Positions 47,954-57,172 of a stretch of 64,000 bases of DNA are shown here, one piece after another. The first letter of the stretch is position 1. Each line of letters starts with the position of its first letter. The stretch comes from UBA5018 sp947463165. GTDB lineage: Bacteria > Cyanobacteriota > Cyanobacteriia > PCC-6307 > Cyanobiaceae. The stretch covers positions 124,001 to 188,000 of the forward strand of contig CALRTY020000005.1 of NCBI GenBank assembly GCA_943371245.1. Direction: 5' to 3'. The notes under the pieces were generated by a model. That model worked only from the letters and a program-made list of their open reading frames with translations, made no database searches and was not told where the DNA came from. The translations under genes and the position numbers were made by a program.

Positions 47954-48667
47954 TGCTTTGCTGCCAAGCTGCTGGGTGTTGGTGGAAGGTACTGGCCGTC
48001 GCTGCAGCCTATGCAGTTGGGCCCCTCAAGTGTCTGATCGAAAGTCTGAACCGATGATCGCCTGCCTCCCAGGCAGGTTTGGTTGCTGTTGAACAGTTTT
48101 TCGGCTGAACAGTTTTCTGGTTGAACAGTTTGTCGGCAATGATTCCGAAATTAACTTACAAGTGATCTACAGGGTTGGAAGGCGTTGATCGAGAGGCGGC
48201 AAGTGTAAGTTAGGTGGCTTAAATCGCTTGAAATAACTATAGTGAGTGGGCATTTGCTGGTAGGCTGCCTAAGCGCTGGCAAGATGTGTACCATAGGTCT
48301 TGCCCCATCTATTTCTGCTCTATCCAATCCTGCTGTATCTTGGGGGGTGTCAGCTGCGGGCTGCTCAAGTAATCTGGCCAGACCAATTCTTTGCTAGTTG
48401 AGTGGCTTTGCCACTTTCAAGAATTCATGCTAATCGGGTGGCGTAAAAGCCAGTTGGGCGTTAGCAGAAGCAAATCCGGCGCCAGTAATGGTAAGTCCGG
48501 TGGGTGCAGAAGCCAGTGCCGTCCCGGCTAGTACAGATGGGTGAGTCTATTTAAAGCCCCCAGCAAATTAATTGACACTAAATAAGCGCCGAATAATTTT
48601 GCTGCTGTAAGAATCAGGATCAGGCAAATGTTATGGCTAAATTAATAGCCGGATAGACAAGCTGGGC
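47954..48667. other. Intergenic region between bicupin and MoaD-like genes
   Basis: About 0.7 kb with no convincing gene. A GAACAGTTTTT / GAACAGTTTTC / GAACAGTTTGT motif repeats three times near 48091-48135, upstream of the bicupin gene, and could be regulatory or a short repeat. Nothing else is recognisable. Confidence 0.5.
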
Positions 48668-48943
48668 TCAGCCGCCGGCAACAGCGGGGACGATACTAAC
48701 TTCATCGCCATCGTTGAGCTGGGTATCTTGATTGTTCAAAAATCGGATATCTTCGCTATTTACATAGAGATTGAGGAAGCGGCGCAGCTTGCCGTTCTCA
48801 TCGCAAAGGCGACCCTTAAAGCCAGGGTAGAGGGCATCTAGGGCGCCTATCAGGTCATCTATGCTGTTGGCTTCTACGCTTACACTATCATCATTGTTGG
48901 TAAATTTTTGCAGGGGGGTGGGGATCAGGATTTTGATGGTCAT
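48668..48943 (-). CDS. MoaD/ThiS family sulfur-carrier protein
   Basis: A 91-residue ubiquitin-like protein. MTIKILIPTPLQKFTNNDDS begins the fold, LNLYVNSEDIRFLNNQDTQL follows, and the end GDEVSIVPAVAGG has the C-terminal Gly-Gly that is activated as thiocarboxylate in this family. Members supply sulfur for molybdopterin, thiamine or cysteine synthesis. Because it follows thrC and not moaE, a CysO-like or other amino-acid-linked role is conceivable, but that is inference. A 236-bp gap separates it from thrC. Confidence 0.88.
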   Translation of the reverse strand: MTIKILIPTPLQKFTNNDDSVSVEANSIDDLIGALDALYPGFKGRLCDENGKLRRFLNLYVNSEDIRFLNNQDTQLNDGDEVSIVPAVAGG

Positions 48944-49101
48944 GGCTGGGGAAAATTGAAATTGAATGGTGGAAGCAAAAATGCAAGTAAGAATTGCGTA
49001 TAATAGCGGAAATAGGTGGCAATGGCTGGAAGCGTACAGGCGGCAGGGGGAGAATAGAATTGATAGCTAAAGGGGGCAGATTAGTCAGTCGGTCGGTCGG
49101 T

Positions 49102-49139
49102 AATGATTGAATTGCAATTGAAAATGATTGAATTGCAAT
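49102..49139. repeat. 17-bp direct repeat between thrC and MoaD-like gene
   Basis: AATGATTGAATTGCAAT occurs at 49102-49118 and 49123-49139. The spacing of 21 bp would place both copies on one face of the helix, so they could be regulator sites upstream of the MoaD-like gene. Confidence 0.5.
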
Positions 49140-49179
49140 CGAAGTGAGCTGAACTATCGATCGAGCCCAATCGGAATGA

Positions 49180-50448
49180 TCAAGCCTTGTTGGTGCGGGC
49201 CTGGGCCTGTTGCCAGGCGGCGGTGAAGCTGTCTAGTTTTGCCTCAATCGTGTAGGGCTGTCCGATGGCATCGGCAATTGCTTCAGTGGTTTTGAGACCA
49301 TTGCCAGTGATGTAGGCCACTGTGCATTCATCTGGATTGATCTTGCCCTGCTCCACCAGTTTCTTGAGCACGGCAATTGTGGTGCCGCCGGCGGTCTCGG
49401 TGAACACCCCCTCGGTTTCGGCCAATAGCTTGATGCCATCGATGATCTCGGCATCACTCACGGCCGCAATGCTGCCGTTGGTGCGATTGGCGATATCAAT
49501 GGCATAGGGGCCATCGGCTGGATTGCCAATGGCAATCGATTTGGCAATGGTATTGGGCTTAACAGGGGTAATGAAATCCCGTCCTTCTGCGAATGCCTGG
49601 GCAATCGGTGAGCAGCCTTCGGCTTGGGCACCGCTAAAGCGCACGGGCTTCTCGTCCACCAGGCCCACTTTGATGAACTCGTCAAAACCCTTGCGGATCT
49701 TGGTGAACAAAGAACCGGAGGCCAGGGGGGCCACGATGTGGTCGGGCAGTTGCCAGCCGAGCTGTTCAATCACCTCGTAGCCGAGGGTCTTCGAACCCTC
49801 CGAGTAATAAGGGCGGAGATTGATGTTGACAAATCCCCAGCCATAGGTGTTGGCAACTTCCGAACAAAGCCGATTTACCTGGTCGTAGTTGCCCTTAACC
49901 GCCATCAGCGTGGGGTTGTAGATCAAAGTGCCAAGCACCTTGCCCAACTCCAGGTCGCTGGGGATGAACACACAGCAGTCGAGACCAGCGTGGGCCGCAA
50001 TGGCGGCGGTGGAATTGGCCAGATTGCCGGTTGAAGCGCAGCTCACCGTGGTGAAGCCCAGTTCGCGGGCCCTGGTCAGGGCGACAGACACCACCCGGTC
50101 CTTGAAGGACAGGGTGGGCATGTTGACGCCGTCATTTTTGATATAGAGCTCCCGCAGCCCCAGGCGGCGCGCCAGGTTGTTGGCCTTCAGCAGCGGGGTG
50201 AAGCCGGTGCCCACGTCGATGGGGTCACCTTCGATTGGCAGGAATTCCCGGTAGCGCCAGATAGAGGCGGGTCCAGCTTCGATGGTGGCTCGGCTGACCC
50301 GGCTACGAATCATTTCATAGTCGTAGACCACCTCCAGCGGGCCAAAGCAGACGTCTTCACAGACGTGGCTGGCGGTGGCCTTGTAGGCATGGCCGCATTC
50401 CTTGCAGCGCAGGCCGGTGAAGGTGGAGCGGGAGAGAGTTGCCGTCAC
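49180..50448 (-). CDS. thrC: Threonine synthase
   Basis: A PLP enzyme converting O-phosphohomoserine to threonine. The 422-residue length fits the longer class. An N-terminal zinc-like segment CKECGHAYKATASHVCEDVC precedes the catalytic fold. The PLP lysine is in NMPTLSFKDRVVSVALTRAR; the phosphate-binding and Ser-rich loop is CASTGNLANSTAAIAAHAG. TETAGGTTIAVLKKLVEQGK and AYITGNGLKT complete the typical pattern. The MoaD-like gene is downstream on the same strand; UPF0182 diverges upstream. Confidence 0.95.
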   Translation of the reverse strand: MTATLSRSTFTGLRCKECGHAYKATASHVCEDVCFGPLEVVYDYEMIRSRVSRATIEAGPASIWRYREFLPIEGDPIDVGTGFTPLLKANNLARRLGLRELYIKNDGVNMPTLSFKDRVVSVALTRARELGFTTVSCASTGNLANSTAAIAAHAGLDCCVFIPSDLELGKVLGTLIYNPTLMAVKGNYDQVNRLCSEVANTYGWGFVNINLRPYYSEGSKTLGYEVIEQLGWQLPDHIVAPLASGSLFTKIRKGFDEFIKVGLVDEKPVRFSGAQAEGCSPIAQAFAEGRDFITPVKPNTIAKSIAIGNPADGPYAIDIANRTNGSIAAVSDAEIIDGIKLLAETEGVFTETAGGTTIAVLKKLVEQGKINPDECTVAYITGNGLKTTEAIADAIGQPYTIEAKLDSFTAAWQQAQARTNKA

Positions 50449-50559
50449 GGTCGCGCCCAGCGATCAGTTGAGGCTAACAGCGCCGACCAGCCCTGATCCA
50501 GAAATCCCGACCATTGAGATCGGAATTAATTTCGAACAGTCGCTGCCTAGCCTTGGCCT

Positions 50560-53445
50560 GTGAATGAACGCCTGCCACTGTTGGCCTCCCGCTCGCTGCG
50601 AGCGCTGCAGCTGTTGGCCGTGGCTGGCGGTTTGCTGTTGCTGGTGCTGGCCGCCTCGCGCCTGACGATCGAATGGTTCTGGTTCGCTGAATTTCGCGCC
50701 CAGTCGATGGTGCTGCGCCGCTGGTTGCTGCAGCTCGGCGCCTTTGTGGTGGTGATGGGCCTGGGGGTGCCCCTGCAATTGCAGCAACTACAGCGCTGCT
50801 GGAGGCTGCGCCAGCAGCAAGGCAGCAAGCAGATACCGCCAGCTCCTTTGCTGAGGTTGGGCCAGGGGCCGTTACTGGCGGTGCTGGCGCTACTGCTGCT
50901 GCTGTTGGCCGCCGCTCTCACCTACTTGATGGTGCAGGCCAGGGATTTGATCTCCGCCCCCTTCAGTGGTCAGGTGATCAGCGGCATCCCGGTGCTGGCA
51001 GACCTGCCGCCCGGGCTGTTGCTGGGGTTGGCCCTGGGTTTGCTGCCACCGTTGCTGCTCTACCCGCTCACCACCCTGCGCATCACCTTGGCGACCGCCC
51101 TGGCGGGGTCGGCCACGGCCTTGGCCCGGGGTTGGAGTTTATGGCTGCCCGCCCTGCTGGCGGTGCCCTTTGGCAGGGCAGATCCGCTTACCGGCGTGGA
51201 TTTGAGCTTCACGGTGCTGCAACTGCCGGCCCTGCACCTGTTCCTCAGCGTGCTCGGAGCCCAGGCGGTGGTGGGTTTGGCAGCTTGTCTTTGGCTCACC
51301 CTCAGCGAGGGCAGCAGCCTCAGCGAGCTGGCCTATCCGGGCCTTAGCCGCGACCAGCAGCGGTTGCTGCAGCCGCAGCTGGCGGTGTTGGCGGTGGTGA
51401 TGGCGATCAGCAATGCCCTGGCCCCCTGGGACTTGATGGTGCTGGGCAGCGGGGTGGCCAGCGGTGCCGGCTGGGTGGATCTGCATGTGCGCCTGCCCCT
51501 GAGGCTGGCGCTGGCTGCCCTGTTGGCGATCACGGCCCTGGGGCTTTTGGTGCCCCTGCCGCGTCACTGGTTGCGGCGGGTAGCTCTAGTGCCGCTGGCC
51601 AGCACAACTTTGCTGGTGCCCCTGGTGGAGTTGATCTTCGCTCCTCTGGTGCAGAGAATTTGGGTGCAACCGCGGGAGCTGGCCCTAGAAACCGTCTATC
51701 TGAAGCGCAGTATTGAGGCCACCCGCCACGCCTTTGGCCTCCAGGCGATGCGGGTGAGCACGCTGCAGCCCAGCCAGCGGCTAAGGGCTAAGGATTTAGC
51801 GCAGGCTGCCGGCACGGTGGCCAATATTCGGCTCTGGGACAGCCAGCCGCTGCTGGCTACCAATCGGCAGCTGCAACAACTACGCCTCTATTACCGGTTT
51901 GCCTCGGCGGCTGTGGATCGCTATCCCCTGTCGGCGGATCCGGCCCGCACGGGATCGCAGCAGGTGCTGATCTCAGCCCGCGAACTAGATACCTCCAGCC
52001 TGCCCAAGGGCTCGGCCACCTGGCTGAACCGCCATCTGGTCTTTACCCATGGCTATGGCTTCACAGTCTCGACCGTGAATGCCGCCGGGCCCGATGGACT
52101 ACCACTGTATTTCGTGAAAGACCTGGGCCGTAGCGGCAAGGTGCAGGGCATTGGCCAGCTCGGTATTAGTGACGCCCAGGTAAAGAAGATGCTGCCGGTG
52201 GGCAGACCAAGGCTCTATTTCTCCTCAGCCCCCGCCCCCTACGCCATAGCCCCATCGCAAGTGCGGGAGTTTGACTATCCAGATGGCGATCTAAATGTTT
52301 ACTCTCGCTACGATGGAAGTGGTGGAATTTCCATAGGCTCACCGCTCCTGCGCTTGATGGCTGCAGTGTATTTAAGAGAGCCGGTCTTACTCACCAGTGG
52401 TTCGGTAAATTCCAACTCGCGTTTATTGATCCGCCGCCAGGTGAATCAGCGCCTGGCGGCACTGATGCCATTCTTGCGTTTTGAGAGCCAGCCCTATCTG
52501 GTGACAGCCCGGGTAAGTTCGGGCTCTGGCTATAATGTTAAACAACATCAATACTGGATGCTCGACGGCTTTACCACCAGTGGTAGCTATCCATACTCCG
52601 ATGCTAACAAGGCGGGAATTAGATATTTTCGTAATCCGGTTAAAGCCCTGGTCGATGCCCATGACGGCAAGGTGTGGCTCTATGTGAGCGACAGTGGGGA
52701 TCCGATCTTGCGCACCTGGCGGCGGGCCTTTCCTGAGTTGTTCCAGCCGCTCTCGGCGATGCCAAAGCCACTGCTTGCTCATATACAAGTTCCCCAGAGC
52801 CAGTTCAGCATTCAGGCGGAGCGGTTGCTGCGCTATCACGTAACTGATGTGCGCACCTTCTACAACGGCGACGATGTCTGGTCGATCCCTCTAGAGATTT
52901 ACGGCTCCAGCAACACGCCCGTGCGTCCTTTTCATGTCACCGTGCAGTTGCCGGGCCAGAGCCGGCCGGAGTTCGTGTTGTTGTTGCCCTTTTCGCCCTT
53001 GAAGCGATCCAACATGGTGGGCTGGCTGGCAGCTCGCAATGACCCACCCTTTTACGGCCAGCTGCAGCTGGTGCGTTTCCCGCTCCAACGCCTACTGCTG
53101 GGCCCCCAGCAGGTGTCTGCTTTGATTGAGCAGGATCCCGCAATCAGCTATCAGTTTGGCCTCTGGAACAGGGTGGGCTCTCGCCTGATCCACGGCAACA
53201 TGCTGATTTTACCCGTGGGCCAGGGGATCCTCTATGTGGAGCCAATTTACCTGCAATCCAAGAACAACGATATTCCCACCTTGGCGCGGGTGGTGGTGAC
53301 CGACGGGGTCACCTTCGTGATGGAAAGGGATCTCAATAAGGCCCTGGCCGAGCTGGTGGCCCGTCAGCGGGGAGCAGATGCCAAACAGCCCCTAGCCGCT
53401 TCGCCAGCCGACCTGGTGCCAGCATTGCCTGATGCGTCACCCTAA
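50560..53445 (+). CDS. UPF0182 family membrane protein
   Basis: A 961-residue membrane protein. About seven membrane spans fill residues 1-360 (LLAVAGGLLLLVLAASRLTI, AVLALLLLLLAAALTYLMV and others). A large extracytoplasmic domain follows, with the family landmarks WVQPRELALETVYLKRSIEA, TRHAFGL, NIRLWDSQPLLATNRQLQQL, YGFTVSTVNAAGPDGLP, FDYPDGDLNVYSRYDGSGGI, and ending GQGILYVEPIYLQSKNN. The function of UPF0182 is unknown. GTG start at 50560, divergent from thrC. Confidence 0.92.
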   Translation: MNERLPLLASRSLRALQLLAVAGGLLLLVLAASRLTIEWFWFAEFRAQSMVLRRWLLQLGAFVVVMGLGVPLQLQQLQRCWRLRQQQGSKQIPPAPLLRLGQGPLLAVLALLLLLLAAALTYLMVQARDLISAPFSGQVISGIPVLADLPPGLLLGLALGLLPPLLLYPLTTLRITLATALAGSATALARGWSLWLPALLAVPFGRADPLTGVDLSFTVLQLPALHLFLSVLGAQAVVGLAACLWLTLSEGSSLSELAYPGLSRDQQRLLQPQLAVLAVVMAISNALAPWDLMVLGSGVASGAGWVDLHVRLPLRLALAALLAITALGLLVPLPRHWLRRVALVPLASTTLLVPLVELIFAPLVQRIWVQPRELALETVYLKRSIEATRHAFGLQAMRVSTLQPSQRLRAKDLAQAAGTVANIRLWDSQPLLATNRQLQQLRLYYRFASAAVDRYPLSADPARTGSQQVLISARELDTSSLPKGSATWLNRHLVFTHGYGFTVSTVNAAGPDGLPLYFVKDLGRSGKVQGIGQLGISDAQVKKMLPVGRPRLYFSSAPAPYAIAPSQVREFDYPDGDLNVYSRYDGSGGISIGSPLLRLMAAVYLREPVLLTSGSVNSNSRLLIRRQVNQRLAALMPFLRFESQPYLVTARVSSGSGYNVKQHQYWMLDGFTTSGSYPYSDANKAGIRYFRNPVKALVDAHDGKVWLYVSDSGDPILRTWRRAFPELFQPLSAMPKPLLAHIQVPQSQFSIQAERLLRYHVTDVRTFYNGDDVWSIPLEIYGSSNTPVRPFHVTVQLPGQSRPEFVLLLPFSPLKRSNMVGWLAARNDPPFYGQLQLVRFPLQRLLLGPQQVSALIEQDPAISYQFGLWNRVGSRLIHGNMLILPVGQGILYVEPIYLQSKNNDIPTLARVVVTDGVTFVMERDLNKALAELVARQRGADAKQPLAASPADLVPALPDASP

Positions 53446-53451
53446 ATATAC

Positions 53452-53556
53452 CAAGTATTGCCCGAAAGGCAGCAAGAATTACCCGATAATCAGCAAGCAT
53501 TACCTTGAAGGAAGTAAACTATGTCCCATGGGAAGCAAGCGTTGCGCCTGGGCGAA
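53452..53556 (+). repeat. Five 21-bp tandem repeats after UPF0182
   Basis: Units at 53452, 53473, 53494, 53515 and 53536 share the CAAG...TTGCCC...GAAGG/CAG pattern. The first two and most of the third continue the UPF0182 reading frame beyond its stop without interruption, giving heptads QVLPERQ, QELPDNQ and QALP before a TGA. Confidence 0.75.
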
Positions 53557-53758
53557 ATGCTCACCCTAAAATGACAGTTCAAAAAGGCCGATTCAAATTT
53601 ATTTGAATTACTCTTCTGATCTGAGATGCTTGGCAGTGCCGCAGATGCCTGCTAGCACTGCAGATTGCTGGCATTACCGCAGGTGAATTTTAACTTGCAG
53701 GCGCTGGATGGGCTATTAACTTGGTGCCTTTCAGGGAAGAAAAGGCGGCCTTGGCCAT

Positions 53759-53781
53759 TAAAAAGGGGCCCGATGGGCCCC
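53759..53781 (-). terminator. fba terminator-like hairpin
   Basis: On the minus strand a perfect stem GGGGCCC / GGGCCCC with a 3-nt loop is followed by TTTTT. It lies 190 bases beyond the fba stop and on the same strand, so it is the likely fba terminator. Confidence 0.7.
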
Positions 53782-53971
53782 GATAATGCTCAATAAGAGC
53801 TGATTTCATTAGCTGGGTTTGACCAAGTGATTTGGGTTTGACCAAATAAGCTAGCTCTTGCCAAGTCAGCTGGGCTTAACTAAATCAAATGGCTTTGACT
53901 AAATCCGGCAGAGCCGGGCCAACCGTTTGCCAATGCCGTTCTAATGATCAGGATACTGATCAGTGTCCTGA

Positions 53972-55045
53972 TCAGGCAGCGATGGCGGTCTTGGCATCCA
54001 GGGCGCCCTTGGCGTAGAGGGCGGCGTAGTAGTTGATGTCGCGCTGCTTGATCTTGCTGGCGTTGCCGGCACACCAGAACTGCTGGTAGCGATCCAGGCA
54101 CACCTGCTTCATGTAGGCCCGGGCAGGCTTGTTGAAGTGGCGGGGATCAAAATTGCTGGGATCCTTGGCGGCGGCTTCCCGAACAGCGGCGGTGAAGGCC
54201 AGGCGGTTATCGGTGTCGATATTCACCTTGCGCACGCCATTGCGGATGCCCTCCTGGATTTCCTCTACGGGCACGCCATAGGTCTCGGGGATGGCACCGC
54301 CGTACTTGTTGATCATGTCCAGCCATTCCTGGGGCACCGAAGAGGAGCCATGCATCACCAGGTGGGTGTTGGGGATGGCCTTGTGGATCTCGGCGATGCG
54401 GCTGATGGCCAGCACCTCACCGGTGGGTTTGCGGGTGAACTTGTAGGCGCCGTGGCTGGTGCCGATGGCGATGGCCAGGGCGTCCACGTTGGTCTTGGCG
54501 ACGAAGTCGGCGGCTTCGGCGGGATCGGTGAGCAGCTGGGAGTGGTCGAGGGTGCCCTCGAAGCCGTGGCCGTCTTCCGCTTCACCCTGGCCGGTTTCCA
54601 AGGAACCCAGGCAGCCCAGCTCGCCTTCAACGCTCACGCCAATGGCATGGGCCACATCCACCACTTCCTTGGTGACGCGGACGTTGTACTCGTAGCTGGC
54701 GGGGGTCTTGGCGTCGGCCTCCAGGGAGCCGTCCATCATCACCGAGGTGAAGCCGTTGGCGGCGGCGCCGAAGCAGGTGGCGGGGCTGTTGCCGTGGTCC
54801 TGGTGCATCACCACCGGGATGTCGGGATAGGTTTCCACGGCGGCCAGGATCAGGTGGCGCAGGAAGCTCTCGCCGGCGTACTGACGGGCTCCGCGGGAAG
54901 CCTGCAGGATCACCGGGCTGTCGGTTTCATGGGCGGCCTCCATGATCGACTGCACCTGCTCGAGGTTGTTGACGTTGAAGGCGGGGATGCCGTAGCCGTT
55001 CTCGGCGGCGTGATCCAGCAGCAACCGAAGCGGAACGAGCGCCAT
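53972..55045 (-). CDS. fba: Class II fructose-1,6-bisphosphate aldolase
   Basis: A zinc-dependent aldolase of the Calvin cycle and glycolysis. The 357-residue protein begins MALVPLRLLLDHAAENGYGI. Zinc and catalytic regions are visible: VVMHQDHGNSPATCFGAAAN (metal-ligand His/Asp), SVEGELGCLGSLETGQGEAE (glutamate), AIGTSHGAYKF (histidine), and LVMHGSSSVPQEWLDMINKY. NIDTDNRLAFTAAVREA binds the phosphate end. The length is normal for the cyanobacterial class II type. Transcribed alone, with a terminator hairpin downstream. Confidence 0.97.
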   Translation of the reverse strand: MALVPLRLLLDHAAENGYGIPAFNVNNLEQVQSIMEAAHETDSPVILQASRGARQYAGESFLRHLILAAVETYPDIPVVMHQDHGNSPATCFGAAANGFTSVMMDGSLEADAKTPASYEYNVRVTKEVVDVAHAIGVSVEGELGCLGSLETGQGEAEDGHGFEGTLDHSQLLTDPAEAADFVAKTNVDALAIAIGTSHGAYKFTRKPTGEVLAISRIAEIHKAIPNTHLVMHGSSSVPQEWLDMINKYGGAIPETYGVPVEEIQEGIRNGVRKVNIDTDNRLAFTAAVREAAAKDPSNFDPRHFNKPARAYMKQVCLDRYQQFWCAGNASKIKQRDINYYAALYAKGALDAKTAIAA

Positions 55046-55183
55046 GGGGACCTCTCGGGGCAGGAGATGGGACTGGCGGCGAGTTTAGTTGATGCGCAAC
55101 TGGGCCCCACCGCTGCTGGGCCGGGCAGCAGTTGTTCGGCGCAACTCAGGGGCCAGCTGCGATGTGCCTATCTAAGGCCATAG

Positions 55184-55214
55184 CAAAAAGCCCCGCCGGA
55201 GATACCGACGGGGC
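55184..55214 (-). terminator. Intrinsic terminator of the 37-codon gene
   Basis: On the minus strand GCCCCGTCGG-TATCT-CCGGCGGGGC (one G-U pair) is followed directly by TTTTT. It starts about 37 bases after the stop of the small gene. Confidence 0.9.
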
Positions 55215-55250
55215 AGTAAAGCTGACGGCCATGGGCCTAGAGGCAATGGA

Positions 55251-55364
55251 TCAGTCGATCAGCTGCTGCTTGCGCAGCGCTTGAACGCTGAAGCCGTACT
55301 GCTTGGCAGCGCGGCGAGCCTGTTCGGCTTGAAGGGCCATTTGCTTGGCCATGGTGATCGACAT
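55251..55364 (-). CDS. 37-residue small protein
   Basis: The translation begins MSITMAKQMALQAEQARRAA and continues KQYGFSVQALRKQQLID. It is Ala/Gln-rich and likely helical, basic, without membrane segment or signal. A strong ribosome binding site (GGAGG, eight bases before ATG) and the intrinsic terminator 37 bases after the stop show a compact independent transcription unit. That argues for a real gene despite the size. I do not recognise the family. It lies between fba and a Gfo/Idh/MocA gene, on the same strand as both. Confidence 0.75.
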   Translation of the reverse strand: MSITMAKQMALQAEQARRAAKQYGFSVQALRKQQLID

Positions 55365-55669
55365 GGAAGTGCCTCCGAGTAAATCCGGGGACGGGTCCCG
55401 CGGGGTGGATGGCGCGTTGCTTCGGCCCATCCCCTTGTCAATGCAGTGGTTGCACCAGCTCAGGGACAGGGTCCTACTTCCGCCCACCGGACGCATCCGG
55501 GGGCCAACGATGAATAAACAGTAGCAACTGTTACCAGGAAATCTTGTGTGCCGTGATACCGGGGGTTGGTGTTGGGCGGTTGTCCGTCTGGTCTGGCTGC
55601 TGCGCCCGTCTACCTGGTGTGCCCGTCTGGCTGGGGCTGCTCGCAGGAATTGGCGGCAATATCCGCTCT
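55365..55669. promoter_or_regulatory. Spacer upstream of the 37-codon gene
   Basis: A 305-bp spacer with no gene. It carries the GGAGG ribosome binding site at its right end (as read on the minus strand) and presumably the small gene's promoter and leader. No specific promoter box could be assigned. Confidence 0.4.
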
Positions 55670-56752
55670 TTATTGGATCGATCCGCGGGCCTGATCGCAG
55701 CAGCGCTGGCTGAGTACCGCCTCCGCCAGCCCTGGCAGCATCGGTTGGCCGGAGCGACAGGCCTGCGCCCACCAGCCCAGCAGCCGCTCCACAGGGGCGA
55801 TGCGGCCGTCCTCCCAGGTGCGGCGAAAGGCCAGGTCGCCGTCTACCTCCAGGGCCCGCAGGGGCTCGCCAGGCCGGGCGTACCAAAGTCCAAATCCATG
55901 CACGTAGTCGGCCTGATTGGAGGAGCCGAGCACCGCCGTGCCGCCACTGCCATAGAGCTCGATCCAGTAACCGCGGCCGGCGCGGGCCACCGAGGCCAGG
56001 CTCAGCTGGGCAGGCACCAGCCGACCAGCGGCGTCTTCCAATTGCAGCTGGGCCAGGGCGATGTCCTCGGCATCCACCACAGCCATGCCCCCTGCTGCCA
56101 GGGGCCGCTCCCCGATGGCCGTGCTCAGCTGGGCCTTCAGCTGCCGGGTGGGCCCCACCAACCAGTGGAGGGTGTCGAAGGCGTGGCTGCCCAGGGCGCC
56201 GAGCACACCACCGCCCTGCTCCTGCTGGGAGTACCAGCTCCAGGGGCGCGAGGCATCGGCCCGACTGCTCATCAGCCAGTCGAGTTTGGCCAGCCACAGC
56301 TCCCCCAGGGCGCCGGAGGCCACCAGGGCCTTGAGCTGCTGAAACAGGGGCACGGCCCGGTATTCAAAATCCACCGCCACGGTGAGTCGCTGGCGGATGG
56401 CCAGGCGCTGCAGCTCCTCCACCTGCTCGGCGTGGAGTGCCACAGGTTTTTCCAGCAACAGGTGTTTACCCGCCGCAAGGGCCCGACGAGCCAAGTCGAA
56501 GCGAGCTGCCGGCGGCGTGGCGATCACCACCGCTTCCACTGCGGGATTGGCCAGCAGAGCATCGAAATCGTCATGGCCAGCTATGCCTGAGCCACTACAG
56601 GCCGCCTGCAGCCGTTCGCGCCTGGGATGCCAGAGGGCCACGGCTTCGGTGTGGGCACAGGCGCGCAGGGCCGGCAGGTGCACCTTCTCGCCAAAACCAA
56701 GACCGGCGATGGCCACCCCTAGGGGGGCGGCACCGGGGGACAGGGCAGCCAT
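55670..56752 (-). CDS. Gfo/Idh/MocA family oxidoreductase
   Basis: A 360-residue NAD(P)-dependent oxidoreductase. The Rossmann motif is at the start: PLGVAIAGLGFGEKVHLPAL. HDDFDALLANPAVEAVVIAT and LLLEKPVALHAEQVEELQRL carry the E-K-P motif of the family. The C-terminal alpha/beta domain includes QEQGGGVLGALGSHAFDTLH, the catalytic G-x3-D/H-x3-H type region. Substrate unknown; relatives act on sugars or biliverdin, and no context narrows it. The start at 56752 gives a short Ala/Pro leader before the first strand. Confidence 0.88.
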   Translation of the reverse strand: MAALSPGAAPLGVAIAGLGFGEKVHLPALRACAHTEAVALWHPRRERLQAACSGSGIAGHDDFDALLANPAVEAVVIATPPAARFDLARRALAAGKHLLLEKPVALHAEQVEELQRLAIRQRLTVAVDFEYRAVPLFQQLKALVASGALGELWLAKLDWLMSSRADASRPWSWYSQQEQGGGVLGALGSHAFDTLHWLVGPTRQLKAQLSTAIGERPLAAGGMAVVDAEDIALAQLQLEDAAGRLVPAQLSLASVARAGRGYWIELYGSGGTAVLGSSNQADYVHGFGLWYARPGEPLRALEVDGDLAFRRTWEDGRIAPVERLLGWWAQACRSGQPMLPGLAEAVLSQRCCDQARGSIQ

Positions 56753-57064
56753 GGGCTAACAGCAGCTGGAGATGGCTCTGGATATACATGGTCTACTGGC
56801 CTGGCAGGGGCGCCAGGCCTGGAAGGCAACTGACCTGGCTTGGCTGCCAAACCTGGCAGGAAGGCCTGGAGCCAAGGCCAGGCCAGATAGCTTCTCGGTG
56901 GCGGGGGCAAAGTAGCTGCTGCTTTGTTGACGCCAGGGCCATATGGCTATTAACCAGAGAGGCCAGTAACCAGATAATGGCCTCTCTCCAGGATCAGCCA
57001 GTAAAACCGGGTTAACTGCGGCCAGACAGGCCCTGGATGGTCGCTGAATGAAAAGCCTTTAATG

Positions 57065-57172
57065 GCACCTCGAACCATTGGCCATTCGGCTTCCGCGAGT
57101 CAAGAGCAGGCAAGTTGCCAGCAGGATTCACGCACCATAAGATCAGTGAGATTTGGGGGTTTTCGAGGTGTC
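57065..57172 (+). repeat. Dispersed ~105-bp element, copy C
   Basis: Starts GCACCTCGAACCATTGGCCA and ends GGGTTTTCGAGGTGTC. The interior CATTCGGCTTCCGCGAGTC and AGATCAGTGAGATTTGGG aligns with copies A, B and E. Confidence 0.8.

Larger units (their letters stand above)
53446..53971. other. Intergenic region between UPF0182 and fba
   Basis: No gene. It contains five 21-bp tandem units right behind the UPF0182 stop, the fba terminator hairpin, and an imperfect array of GGGTTTGACCAA / GGCTTTGACTAA units at about 53814-53906. Confidence 0.6.
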
